Shown here: piece by piece, positions 1 to 6,682 of the stretch | Layout of the letters: every line of letters begins with the position of its first letter | Numbering within the stretch: the stretch's first letter is position 1 | From: JAFDWI01 sp964449375 | Lineage (GTDB): Bacteria; Actinomycetota; Acidimicrobiia; Acidimicrobiales; Iamiaceae | Assembly: GCA_964449375.1 (NCBI GenBank) | Contig: CAYVAS010000063.1 | Span: forward strand, 1 to 15,871 | Direction: 5' to 3' | DNA: 15,871 bases | Made by a program: the position numbers and the translations under genes | The notes under the pieces: generated by a model | The model's database searches: none | What the model saw: the letters and a program-made list of their open reading frames with translations, nothing else | What the model was told of the DNA's origin: nothing

Positions 1-626
1 TTCTCGACATTACCGCCAGCGCCGACGAACGCGAGACCATCGTGCACGTGGTCGAGCAGGTCGCCAGCCAGGTATTCATTCCACTGACGGTCGGCGGCGG
101 CATCCGCTCGGTGGCCGACGTGCGGCGCATGCTCAACGCCGGCGCCGACAAGGTGTCGATCAACACCGCGGCGGTGCAACGCCCCGAACTCGTCGGCGAG
201 ATCGCCGAGGTGTTCGGCAGCCAGTGCGTCGTGGTCGCCATCGACGCGAAGGCCCGGGAGGACGGACCCGGTTGGGAGGTGTTCCTGCACGGTGGGCGCA
301 CCGCCACGGGGCGTGACGTGCTGCAGTGGGCCCGCGAAGCCGCCGAGCGGGGAGCGGGGGAGCTCCTGTTGACCTCGATGGACCGCGACGGCACCCGTGA
401 CGGATTCGACCTCGCCCTGACCCGGGCGGTGGCCGGGGCGGTGCCGGTTCCCGTGATCGCCTCGGGCGGTGTCGGAACCCTCGACCACCTGGTCGACGGG
501 GTCGTCGAGGGACGGGCCGACGCGGTGCTGGCCGCGTCGATCTTCCACTTCGGGGACCACACCATCGCCGAGGCCAAGGCCGCCCTGGCGGATCGCGGCG
601 TCACCGTTCGCCCGGTCGAGGCGTGA
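1..626 (+). CDS. hisF: Imidazole glycerol phosphate synthase cyclase subunit HisF (5' partial)
   Basis: This is the cyclase half of the HisF-HisH complex. It uses ammonia from HisH to convert PRFAR into imidazole glycerol phosphate and AICAR in histidine synthesis. The gene enters from the left edge with codons in phase from position 3. About 207 residues are visible of a family length near 255, so the N-terminus with the first catalytic Asp is outside the window. Visible (beta/alpha)8 signatures are LTVGGGIRS, VVVAIDAK (carrying the second catalytic Asp), LTSMDRDGT, IASGGVG and AASIFHF. The stop is TGA at 624-626, and hisI starts 19 nt later. GTG and ATG codons inside the gene are not its start. 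The family assignment is certain. Whether hisA and hisH lie just upstream cannot be seen. Confidence 0.97.
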   Translation, partial: LDITASADERETIVHVVEQVASQVFIPLTVGGGIRSVADVRRMLNAGADKVSINTAAVQRPELVGEIAEVFGSQCVVVAIDAKAREDGPGWEVFLHGGRTATGRDVLQWAREAAERGAGELLLTSMDRDGTRDGFDLALTRAVAGAVPVPVIASGGVGTLDHLVDGVVEGRADAVLAASIFHFGDHTIAEAKAALADRGVTVRPVEA

Positions 627-631
627 CGCCG

Positions 632-637
632 TAGCCT
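632..637 (+). promoter_or_regulatory. Putative -10 element (TAGCCT) for leaderless hisI
   Basis: The hexamer TAGCCT fits TAnnnT and ends 8 nt before the GTG start of hisI. The same geometry recurs before many genes in this window. It would let hisI-trpE be transcribed apart from the upstream his genes. No convincing -35 is visible. Confidence 0.45.
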
Positions 638-645
638 CACGCGTC

Positions 646-1014
646 GTGAGCGACACCGCGGCCACCCCCATCCCCGTCGTCGAATCCGAACTGGACCGGA
701 TCGCCTGGAATACCGACGGGCTGGCTCCCGCCATCGTCCAGGAACGCTCCACCGGGCAGGTGCTGATGATGGCCTGGATGAACGAGGCCACGCTGCGGCG
801 CAGCCTCGCCGAGGGGCGCACGGTGTTCTGGAGCCGGTCGCGGGGCGAGGAGTGGCGCAAGGGCGACACCTCGGGTGAGCGGCAGTGGATCCGCTCGGCG
901 TTCTACGACTGCGACGGTGACGCCCTGTTGTTCGTCGTCGACCAGGACGGTCAGGGTGCGTGCCACACCGGCCACCACTCGTGTTTCCACCGGGCTTTCG
1001 GTGCTGACGCGTGA
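646..1014 (+). CDS. hisI: Phosphoribosyl-AMP cyclohydrolase HisI
   Basis: HisI opens the adenine ring of phosphoribosyl-AMP, the third step of histidine synthesis, using zinc and magnesium in the cytosol. The protein has 122 residues, typical of the stand-alone cyclohydrolase without a fused HisE. It has the motif FWSRSRGEEWRKGDTSG at about residues 61-77, the metal-binding DCDGD at 88-92, and the zinc cysteines C89, C106 and C113 within GACHTGHHSC. I chose the GTG at 646 because it follows a TAGCCT hexamer by 8 nt and gives the usual short leader before the conserved domain. In-frame codons upstream lie inside hisF. Its last 14 nt overlap the start of trpE, so trpE is probably translationally coupled. 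Identification is secure; the exact start is likely. Confidence 0.95.
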   Translation: MSDTAATPIPVVESELDRIAWNTDGLAPAIVQERSTGQVLMMAWMNEATLRRSLAEGRTVFWSRSRGEEWRKGDTSGERQWIRSAFYDCDGDALLFVVDQDGQGACHTGHHSCFHRAFGADA

Positions 1015-2506
1015 GGAGTTCCGCTCGCTGGCGGCCCGGCACCGGGTGGTGCCGGTCTGGCGGGAGCTGCTCGCCGACCTGATCACCCCCGTCGCCGCGT
1101 TCGCCCGCCTGTGCGGCGACGAGCCGGGATTCCTGTTCGAATCGGTCGAGCACGGCGAACGCTGGGGACGGTGGTCCTTCATCGGTCGTCGTCCCCTGGC
1201 GACCCTGCGCAGCCACGGATCGAAGGTGCAGATCGACGGGCAGCTCGGCGTCGAGGTGCCCCGGGACCGGGGGATCCTGTCCGCCGTGGCGGCCCTCACC
1301 GACCTGGTCGACGCACCGGCGATCGCCGAGCTGCCACCGCTGCACGGGGGCCTGGTCGGCTACTTCGGCTACGACGTGGTCCGCGAGATCGAGGACCTCG
1401 GCGACCCACCCCCCGACGACCGGGGGCTTCCCGACGCGGTGCTCGACGTGATCGGCGAGCTGGCGGCCTTCGACCACTTCCGCCAACGGGTGGTCCTGGT
1501 CGCCAACGCGTGGATCCCGACCGATGCCGACGCCGCTGCCGTGGACGCCGCCTACGACGACGCCTGCGCCCGCCTGGCCGCGCTCGCCGCGGACGGGGCC
1601 AGCCCGCTGTCCGAACCGCTCACCGAGCCGCCGCGGCCCGGGGAGGCCCCGGCCGAGGCCGTCGACGAGACCGACGCCGCGGTGTTCGAGGCCGCCGTCG
1701 AATCGGCCCGGGACCTCATCGGCGCCGGTGACATCTTCCAGGTGGTGCTCTCCCAACGGTTCGCGCTCGACCTCGACGCCGACCCCTTCGACCTGTACCG
1801 GGTCCTGCGCCAGATCAACCCGAGCCCCTACATGTTCTTCGTGCGCGACCCGGAGGTGACCCTGGTGGGTTCCTCACCGGAACCGCTGGTGACCGTACGC
1901 GACGGTGTGGTGACCTCGCGGCCCATCGCGGGCACCCGGTTCCGCGGCGCCACCGAGGCCGACGACCGGCGTCTGGCCGCGGAACTCCGTGAGCACCCCA
2001 AGGAGGTCGCCGAGCACGTGATGCTGGTGGACCTGGCCCGCAACGATCTGGGACGGGTCGTGGCCTTCGGCACCTGCACGGTGGACGAACTGATGACCCT
2101 GGAGCGCTACAGCCACGTGATGCACCTGACCTCCGAGGTCACCGGCGATCTCGCCGCCGACGCCGGGCTGGTCGACGTGCTGCGCGCCACGATGCCGGCC
2201 GGGACGGTGTCGGGCGCACCCAAGGTGCGGGCGATGCAGATCATCGACGAGCTCGAGCCGTTCAAACGAGGGCCCTACGCCGGGGTCGTGGGCTACCTGG
2301 ACTTCGCCGGCACCCTGGACGTGGCGATCGCGATCCGGACCATGGTCGTGGCTCCGGACGGGCGCGCCTGGGTCCAGGCGGGCGCAGGGATCGTGGCCGA
2401 CAGCGTCGCCGCCGACGAGAACCTGGAATGCCACAACAAGGCCCGTGCCCTGCTGGCCGCGGTGCCTGCGGCGCGCCGGATGACCGCGGCCCGCCGCGAC
2501 GTCTGA
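1001..2506 (+). CDS. trpE: Anthranilate synthase component I TrpE
   Basis: TrpE converts chorismate to anthranilate, the committed step of tryptophan synthesis, with ammonia from the glutaminase subunit TrpG. The protein has 501 residues and no fused TrpG domain. The N-terminal domain carries the feedback-inhibitor region ESVEHGERWGRWSFIG from residue 47. The C-terminal chorismate-binding domain starts near residue 225 and shows GAGDIFQVVLSQRF, NPSPYMFF, RPIAGTRFRG, EHVMLVDLARNDLGRV, PAGTVSGAPK and a final NKARALL. PIAGTR and the intact inhibitor site favour TrpE over PabB. The GTG at 1001 was chosen because the family N-terminus (LTREEFRSLAARHRVVPVWRE) begins right after it and no nearer in-frame start exists upstream. 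It overlaps hisI by 14 nt. The stop lies only 9 bp from the convergent next gene. Confidence 0.96.
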   Translation: MLTREEFRSLAARHRVVPVWRELLADLITPVAAFARLCGDEPGFLFESVEHGERWGRWSFIGRRPLATLRSHGSKVQIDGQLGVEVPRDRGILSAVAALTDLVDAPAIAELPPLHGGLVGYFGYDVVREIEDLGDPPPDDRGLPDAVLDVIGELAAFDHFRQRVVLVANAWIPTDADAAAVDAAYDDACARLAALAADGASPLSEPLTEPPRPGEAPAEAVDETDAAVFEAAVESARDLIGAGDIFQVVLSQRFALDLDADPFDLYRVLRQINPSPYMFFVRDPEVTLVGSSPEPLVTVRDGVVTSRPIAGTRFRGATEADDRRLAAELREHPKEVAEHVMLVDLARNDLGRVVAFGTCTVDELMTLERYSHVMHLTSEVTGDLAADAGLVDVLRATMPAGTVSGAPKVRAMQIIDELEPFKRGPYAGVVGYLDFAGTLDVAIAIRTMVVAPDGRAWVQAGAGIVADSVAADENLECHNKARALLAAVPAARRMTAARRDV

Positions 2507-2515
2507 ACAGGCGCC

Positions 2516-3670
2516 TCAGGACCTCTCGGCGACCAGCCGGGACGCGGCGTCGGTGGCGGCGATCGCGACCATTCCGCCGCGCAGGTCTCCGGCGACTCCG
2601 TCTCCCATGCGGTTCATCACGTAGGCCACCGACGTCGCGGTGTCCAGGTCGGTGACCACGATCGACCCGCCCCAGCCACCCCAGTAGAACGCCCGGGGGT
2701 TCGGGCTGAGGGGCACCTGGGGGGTCATCAGCCCGTAGCCCAGACCGAATCGGGTGGTCATGCCCAACACCCGGTCCACGCTGGCGGAGCGTTCCTGGAC
2801 GATCGACTCGACCGTCTCCGGACTCATCAGCCGGACTCCGTCCAGCGTGCCGCCACAAGCGAGCGCGGCGTGGACCCGGGCGACCGCTCGCGCGTTGCCG
2901 ATCCCCCCGGCTGCCGGGATCTCCGCGGCCCGCCATGCCCGGGTCTGCGGTTCGGTCGCGTCGAGCGGGCAGCTCAGCACCGAGCGCAGCGCGATGGAGT
3001 CGGGGTCCCGGGGGGCCGTCGCGGTCAGCGAGGCGAAGTCCGGCGGGATCAGTTCCGCGACCCGGTCGTCGTCGGTCTCGGGAAGCGAGAAGTGGAAGTC
3101 GACGTCGAGGGGACCGGCGACCTCGGCGGCGAAGAAGGTGCCCACGCTCATCCCGGTGATCCGTCGGACGACCTCGCCCAGCAGGAAGCCCTGGGTGATC
3201 AGGTGGTAACCGGAGCCCTCACCCGGGGTCCACCACGGCGCCTGGGCCGCCAGACCCGCGCACACCCGGTCCCAGTCGTAGAGGTCCTCCGGTGCGATCG
3301 CCGGGTCGAAACCGCTCAGACCGGCGGTGTGGCTCAGCACCTGGGCGACGGTGATGCCGTCCTTTCCCCGGGCTGCGAACTCGGGCCAGTGCGAGGCCAC
3401 CGTGTCCTCCGGGTCCAACAGCCCCCGGTCGATCAGCATCAGCACACACACGAAGGTCATCGTCTTGGTGATCGAGTAGACGTTGACGATCGTGTCCCGG
3501 TCCCAGGGACGGCCCGCCGGGTCGGCGTCGCCGGCCCACAGGTCGACCACGGGCCGGCCCCGGTGGGTCACCGCGACGGCCGCGCCCAGTTCTTCGCCCC
3601 GTTCGAAGTTGCCGACGAACGCGGCACGGACGGCGTCGAAGCCCTCCTCACAGAATCCGTGGATCTCCAT
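2516..3670 (-). CDS. Serine beta-lactamase / EstB-like esterase family protein
   Basis: This 384-residue protein belongs to the class C beta-lactamase fold family (Pfam Beta-lactamase), which includes EstB-type esterases, transesterases and D-aminopeptidases. The SxxK motif is SITK with S66 and K69. The general-base tyrosine is probably Y155 in GSGYHLITQGFLLGEV, the place of YxN in true class C enzymes. The third motif is a Trp-Gly-rich stretch, WGGWGGS at 330-336, as in EstB-like esterases rather than KTG. HTAGL at 114-118 is also typical. There is no signal peptide, so it is probably cytosolic and an esterase rather than a drug-resistance lactamase; the substrate is unknown. The ATG at 3670 is supported by TAGCCT 8 nt upstream on its strand. 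It sits inverted between trpE and the trpC group. Confidence 0.9.
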   Translation of the reverse strand: MEIHGFCEEGFDAVRAAFVGNFERGEELGAAVAVTHRGRPVVDLWAGDADPAGRPWDRDTIVNVYSITKTMTFVCVLMLIDRGLLDPEDTVASHWPEFAARGKDGITVAQVLSHTAGLSGFDPAIAPEDLYDWDRVCAGLAAQAPWWTPGEGSGYHLITQGFLLGEVVRRITGMSVGTFFAAEVAGPLDVDFHFSLPETDDDRVAELIPPDFASLTATAPRDPDSIALRSVLSCPLDATEPQTRAWRAAEIPAAGGIGNARAVARVHAALACGGTLDGVRLMSPETVESIVQERSASVDRVLGMTTRFGLGYGLMTPQVPLSPNPRAFYWGGWGGSIVVTDLDTATSVAYVMNRMGDGVAGDLRGGMVAIAATDAASRLVAERS

Positions 3671-3678
3671 GGCGCTGC

Positions 3679-3684
3679 AGGCTA
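3679..3684 (-). promoter_or_regulatory. Putative -10 element (TAGCCT) for the beta-lactamase-family gene
   Basis: On the minus strand this reads TAGCCT, 8 nt before the ATG at 3670. It is identical in sequence and spacing to the hexamer before hisI. It faces away from the ABM/trpC promoter 30 bp further on. Confidence 0.5.
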
Positions 3685-3694
3685 CCCGTGCGTC

Positions 3695-3716
3695 GTACCC
3701 CGCCGGCGCCGGGTAC
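3695..3716. promoter_or_regulatory. Candidate operator: inverted repeat GTACCC-N10-GGGTAC
   Basis: A perfect 6-bp inverted repeat, GTACCC at 3695-3700 and GGGTAC at 3711-3716, is separated by 10 nt that contain the palindrome CGCCGGCG. The right arm overlaps the putative -10 (TACCAT, 3714-3719) of the ABM-trpC unit. A protein bound here would block that promoter and could also affect the divergent beta-lactamase-family gene. A two-turn spacing of half-sites suits a dimeric helix-turn-helix repressor. This is inference; the arms are short for GC-rich DNA. Confidence 0.35.
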
Positions 3717-3719
3717 CAT
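3714..3719 (+). promoter_or_regulatory. Putative -10 element (TACCAT) of the trp unit ABM-trpC-trpF-trpB-trpA
   Basis: TACCAT fits TAnnnT and ends 7 nt before the ATG at 3727, so the mRNA is probably leaderless. This argues against the ATG at 3718, which would overlap the hexamer, and against a leader-peptide attenuator. Confidence 0.5.
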
Positions 3720-3726
3720 GCCCGCC

Positions 3727-4038
3727 ATGACGAAAACCGCGATGGTCGCCCACCTGGTGGCGATTCCCGAGCTGACCGACGAGGTCGAGGAGATCCTGCG
3801 GGGCCTGGTCGCCTCCACCTCCGAGGAGGACGGCACCGAGATCTACGTCCTCAACCGGGACCCGAACCAGGAGAACTCCTTCTGGTTCTACGAGCTCTAC
3901 ACCGACGATGCAGCGCTCGCCGACCACGGTGGCAGCGCCGCCATGGCCGAGGCGATGGTCGCGCTCGACGGCAAGCTCGCCGAAGCACCGATGCTCACGG
4001 TGGTGTCCCCGCTGGTGGCAAAAGGCATCACTCTTTGA
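3727..4038 (+). CDS. Small ABM-fold (antibiotic biosynthesis / quinol monooxygenase-like) protein
   Basis: This 103-residue protein resembles the dimeric alpha-beta barrel ABM family (YgiN-like quinol monooxygenases and heme-degrading relatives). Visible family features are the opening strand MVAHLVAIPE, an acidic helix, GTEIYVLNRDPNQENSFWFYELYTD at about residues 39-63, and the conserved helix DHGGSAAMAEAM with the usual histidine. Members oxidise aromatic or quinol-type substrates or act as cofactor-free oxygenases; the substrate here is unknown. The ATG at 3727 is preferred over 3718 because of the TACCAT hexamer 7 nt upstream. Its stop TGA overlaps the TTG start of trpC (TTGA), so it is the first gene of the second trp unit and is translationally coupled to trpC. 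A role linked to indole or anthranilate compounds is possible but unproven. Confidence 0.8.
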   Translation: MTKTAMVAHLVAIPELTDEVEEILRGLVASTSEEDGTEIYVLNRDPNQENSFWFYELYTDDAALADHGGSAAMAEAMVALDGKLAEAPMLTVVSPLVAKGITL

Positions 4039-4832
4039 CCTACCTGGACCGGATCCTGCACGCCCACCGCGCCGCGGCGGCCACCGACACCCGGCCTCGG
4101 GCCCGGCTCGCCGAGGCCGCCGGCGCCGCCGGTGACCTCCGCGACTTCGCAGGCGCGCTGCGGGCCGACGGCCACCTCGCAGTGATCGCCGAGATCAAGC
4201 GGCGGTCACCCTCGAAGGGCGCGTTGCGGGCCGATCTGGATCCTGCGGGCGTCGCCGGTGCGTATGCCGCCGGCGGAGCGAGCGCGCTGTCGGTGCTCAC
4301 CGACACCGAGTTCTTCGGGGGCTCCGCCGAGGATCTGCGTGCGGCCCGGGAGGCCGGGTCGCTGCCGGTGCTGCGCAAGGACTTCACCGTCGCCGAGGCC
4401 GACGTGTACGACGCCAGGATCATGGGCGCCGACGCGCTTCTGTTGATCGTGGCCGCGCTGGACGACGCCGAACTCGCCGATCTGCACGCGCTGGCCACCG
4501 GCCTCGGAATGGCGGTCCTGGTGGAGACCCACGACGAGGCCGAGGTCGAGCGGGCGCTGGCCGTGGGCGCCACGATCATCGGGGTGAACCAACGTGACCT
4601 GGTGACCTTCGAGGTCGACACCGACCGGGCGGTGCGGGTGGCCGCGGCGATCCCCGCCGAGGTCGTGACCGTCGCCGAATCGGGTATCCGCGACGCCGCA
4701 GACGCCCACCGGCTGGCCGCGGCGGGCTACGACGCGGTCCTCGTGGGCGAGTCACTGGTAACCGCGGAGGACCCGGCAGCCGCGGTCGACGCGTTGCGGG
4801 CGATCCCCACGTCCACGCCGGCGACGTCGTAG
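4035..4832 (+). CDS. trpC: Indole-3-glycerol phosphate synthase TrpC
   Basis: TrpC closes the ring of CdRP to give indole-3-glycerol phosphate, with loss of CO2 and water. The protein has 265 residues, usual for a stand-alone enzyme. (Beta/alpha)8 motifs are IAEIKRRSPSKG (E53, K55), VLRKDFTV (K115), ALLLIVAAL, VETHDEAE (E164), IIGVNQRDL (N185), AESGI (E215, S216) and VLVGESLV. These match the known catalytic Glu/Lys set of the family. GVNQRDL replaces the commoner GVNNRxL by one residue. The start is TTG at 4035, overlapping the upstream stop in TTGA, which implies ribosome re-initiation; no leaderless hexamer lies before it. Its TAG stop at 4830-4832 forms part of the likely -10 of trpF. Confidence 0.96.
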   Translation: MTYLDRILHAHRAAAATDTRPRARLAEAAGAAGDLRDFAGALRADGHLAVIAEIKRRSPSKGALRADLDPAGVAGAYAAGGASALSVLTDTEFFGGSAEDLRAAREAGSLPVLRKDFTVAEADVYDARIMGADALLLIVAALDDAELADLHALATGLGMAVLVETHDEAEVERALAVGATIIGVNQRDLVTFEVDTDRAVRVAAAIPAEVVTVAESGIRDAADAHRLAAAGYDAVLVGESLVTAEDPAAAVDALRAIPTSTPATS

Positions 4833-4835
4833 CAT
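4830..4835 (+). promoter_or_regulatory. Putative internal -10 element (TAGCAT) for trpF-trpB-trpA
   Basis: TAGCAT fits TAnnnT and ends 6 nt before the GTG of trpF. Its first three bases are the stop codon of trpC. It could give an internal leaderless start inside the operon. Confidence 0.4.
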
Positions 4836-4841
4836 TTCGTC

Positions 4842-5504
4842 GTGTTCGTCAAGGTCTGCGGGATCACCAGCGAAGAAGACGCCCTGCTGGCGGTGGCGAT
4901 GGGAGCCGACGCCGTCGGGTTCATCTTCGCGCCCTCGACCCGCCAGATCGCGCTCAGTAGGGCTCGCGACATCGCCAATCGCTTGCCCCGTGAGGTGCTG
5001 ACCGTGGGGGTGTTCCGCGACGAAGCACCCGAGCGGGTCGTCGAGATGGTCAACTCCGCCGGTCTGCGGGCGGCCCAGTTGCACGGCCACGAATCGCCCG
5101 AACAGACCCGCTGGGTGCGCGAGCGACTCCGGATGGTCATCAAGGCCTTTCCGGGCGGTTCGCCGCTGATGGAACGCTGGGACGACTACGGCGCCGACGT
5201 GTTGATGATCGATTCACCCCGACCGGGCAGCGGCGAGATCTTCGACTGGTCGCTGGCCGAAGACGCGCCCCGCGGCGCCCGCATCCTGCTCGCCGGCGGT
5301 CTGACACCGGACAACGTGGCCGCTGCCATCGACAAGGTGCAGCCCTGGGGCGTGGACGCGGCGACCGGTCTGGAACGCGAGGCGGGGCCGCCAGGAGCCA
5401 AGGACCCGGTGAAGGTCCGACGCTTCGTGGCGGCGGCTCACGCGGCCGAGCCCGTGGGGTTCCGCTCCGAATCCGAGCTGCCCTATGACTGGATGAGCGA
5501 ATGA
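4842..5504 (+). CDS. trpF: Phosphoribosylanthranilate isomerase TrpF
   Basis: TrpF performs the Amadori rearrangement of phosphoribosylanthranilate to CdRP, the step before TrpC. The protein has 220 residues. It starts FVKVCGIT with catalytic general base C6 and has AAQLHGHE, the general acid D124 in MIDSPRPGSGEIFDW, LLAGGLTPDNV and GVDAATGLE (commonly GVDxSSGxE). There is a C-terminal tail of about 18 residues, VGFRSESELPYDWMSE, beyond the usual end of the barrel. The GTG at 4842 puts the canonical KVCGI at the N-terminus and follows TAGCAT by 6 nt. The stop overlaps trpB in ATGA. Streptomycetes and mycobacteria lack trpF and use PriA (HisA/TrpF), so a dedicated gene here is a lineage marker. 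Confidence 0.95.
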   Translation: MFVKVCGITSEEDALLAVAMGADAVGFIFAPSTRQIALSRARDIANRLPREVLTVGVFRDEAPERVVEMVNSAGLRAAQLHGHESPEQTRWVRERLRMVIKAFPGGSPLMERWDDYGADVLMIDSPRPGSGEIFDWSLAEDAPRGARILLAGGLTPDNVAAAIDKVQPWGVDAATGLEREAGPPGAKDPVKVRRFVAAAHAAEPVGFRSESELPYDWMSE

Positions 5505-6682
5505 GCCCGCGGGGGTGGACGATGGGGTTGCCGACCGCCTCGGGTCGCTTCGGCGACTTCGGTGGCCGCTTCGTGCCGGAGACCCTGATGCCGGCCTGCC
5601 TGGAACTGGAGGAGGCGTTCACCGAGGCCTGGGGCGACCCGGACTTCCGTTCCGAACTGGACGGGTGGTTGCGCGACTACGCGGGTCGACCGTCCCTGCT
5701 CACCGAGGCGCACCGTCTGTCCGCGGAGTTGGGGTGCCGTGTCCTGCTCAAACGCGAGGATCTCAACCACACCGGCAGCCACAAGATCAACAACGTGCTC
5801 GGCCAGGCGCTCCTGGCCCGACGGATGGGCAAGCACCGTCTGGTTGCCGAGACCGGCGCCGGACAGCACGGGGTGGCCACCGCCACGGTGGCCGCACTCT
5901 TCGGCCTGGAGTGTGTGGTCTACATGGGCGAGGTCGACATGGAACGCCAGGCGTTGAACGTGTTCCGGATGGAACTGCTCGGCGCCGAGGTGCGGCCCGC
6001 CACCACCGGGAGCCGCACCCTGAAGGACGCGGTCAACGAGGCGTTGCGCGACTGGGTCGCCAGCGTGGCGACCACCCACTACCTGATCGGTTCGGTGATG
6101 GGCCCGCACCCCTACCCCTGGCTGGTGCGTGAACTGCACCGGGTGATCGGCGACGAGGCCCGTGAGCAGTGCCGGACGCTCACCGGCGGTGACCCGGACG
6201 TGGTGGTGGCCTGCGTGGGCGGCGGCTCGAACGCCGCCGGGATCTTCGCCGGGTTCGCCGAGACCGACGTCGAGCTCGTCGGCGCCGAACCGGCCGGTGG
6301 CGCCGCGGTGGGCCGTGGTGTGCCCGGCGTGGTCCACGGCATGTACTCGTTCCTGCTCCAGGACGAGGAGGGCCAGGTGCTCGAGGCCGAGTCGATCTCG
6401 GCGGGGCTCGACTATCCGGGGATCGGCCCCGAGCACGCGCAGCTCGCCGCCTCGGGACGGGCCCGCTACGAATCGGTCACCGACGCGGAGGTGCTGGACG
6501 CCTTCGCGCTGCTCAGCCGCACCGAGGGCATCATCCCCGCGTTGGAGTCGGCCCATGCGCTCGCCTGGGTGAGCCGGTCCCGCGAGGCGCTCGCCGGCCG
6601 TACCGTGGTGGTGAACCTGTCGGGCCGTGGCGACAAGGACGTCGCCCAGGTCGCCCGGATCATGGGGGCCGTCGATGACTGA
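5501..6682 (+). CDS. trpB: Tryptophan synthase beta subunit TrpB
   Basis: TrpB joins indole with serine to make tryptophan, using PLP, in an alpha2beta2 complex with TrpA and an indole tunnel. The protein has 393 residues. It has FGGRFVPETLMPA at the N-terminus, the PLP lysine K95 in LNHTGSHKINN, ETGAGQHGVATA with the E that acts on the substrate amino acid, GSVMGPHPYP, the phosphate loop CVGGGSNA, and C-terminal VNLSGRGDKD. This is the canonical TrpB1 type. The ATG at 5501 overlaps the trpF stop in ATGA, which favours coupling. A second ATG at 5522, just before the family's conserved start, is possible. Its end overlaps trpA by 8 nt. Confidence 0.97.
   Translation: MSPRGWTMGLPTASGRFGDFGGRFVPETLMPACLELEEAFTEAWGDPDFRSELDGWLRDYAGRPSLLTEAHRLSAELGCRVLLKREDLNHTGSHKINNVLGQALLARRMGKHRLVAETGAGQHGVATATVAALFGLECVVYMGEVDMERQALNVFRMELLGAEVRPATTGSRTLKDAVNEALRDWVASVATTHYLIGSVMGPHPYPWLVRELHRVIGDEAREQCRTLTGGDPDVVVACVGGGSNAAGIFAGFAETDVELVGAEPAGGAAVGRGVPGVVHGMYSFLLQDEEGQVLEAESISAGLDYPGIGPEHAQLAASGRARYESVTDAEVLDAFALLSRTEGIIPALESAHALAWVSRSREALAGRTVVVNLSGRGDKDVAQVARIMGAVDD

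Noticed and set aside
2509..2516. Palindrome AGGCGCCT between trpE and the convergent gene as a bidirectional terminator
   Set aside because: It is only 8 bp with no loop and no T-run, and overlaps the second stop codon. It cannot form a stable terminator hairpin.
2516..3670. Beta-lactamase-family gene as an antibiotic-resistance gene
   Set aside because: It lacks a signal peptide, the YxN tyrosine triplet and the KTG box of true class C beta-lactamases; the WGGWGGS motif fits EstB-like esterases instead.
3671..3726. trp leader peptide, attenuator or T-box before the trpC unit
   Set aside because: The gap is only 56 bp, has no Trp-codon-rich frame and no T-box sequence, and the -10 hexamer leaves essentially no transcribed leader. 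trpE also overlaps hisI, so it has no leader either.
2870..3730. Plus-strand open frame opposite the beta-lactamase-family gene
   Set aside because: The product is Asp/Gly/Arg/Val-rich without domain signatures; the minus strand shows SxxK, HTAGL and WGGWGGS in the right order.
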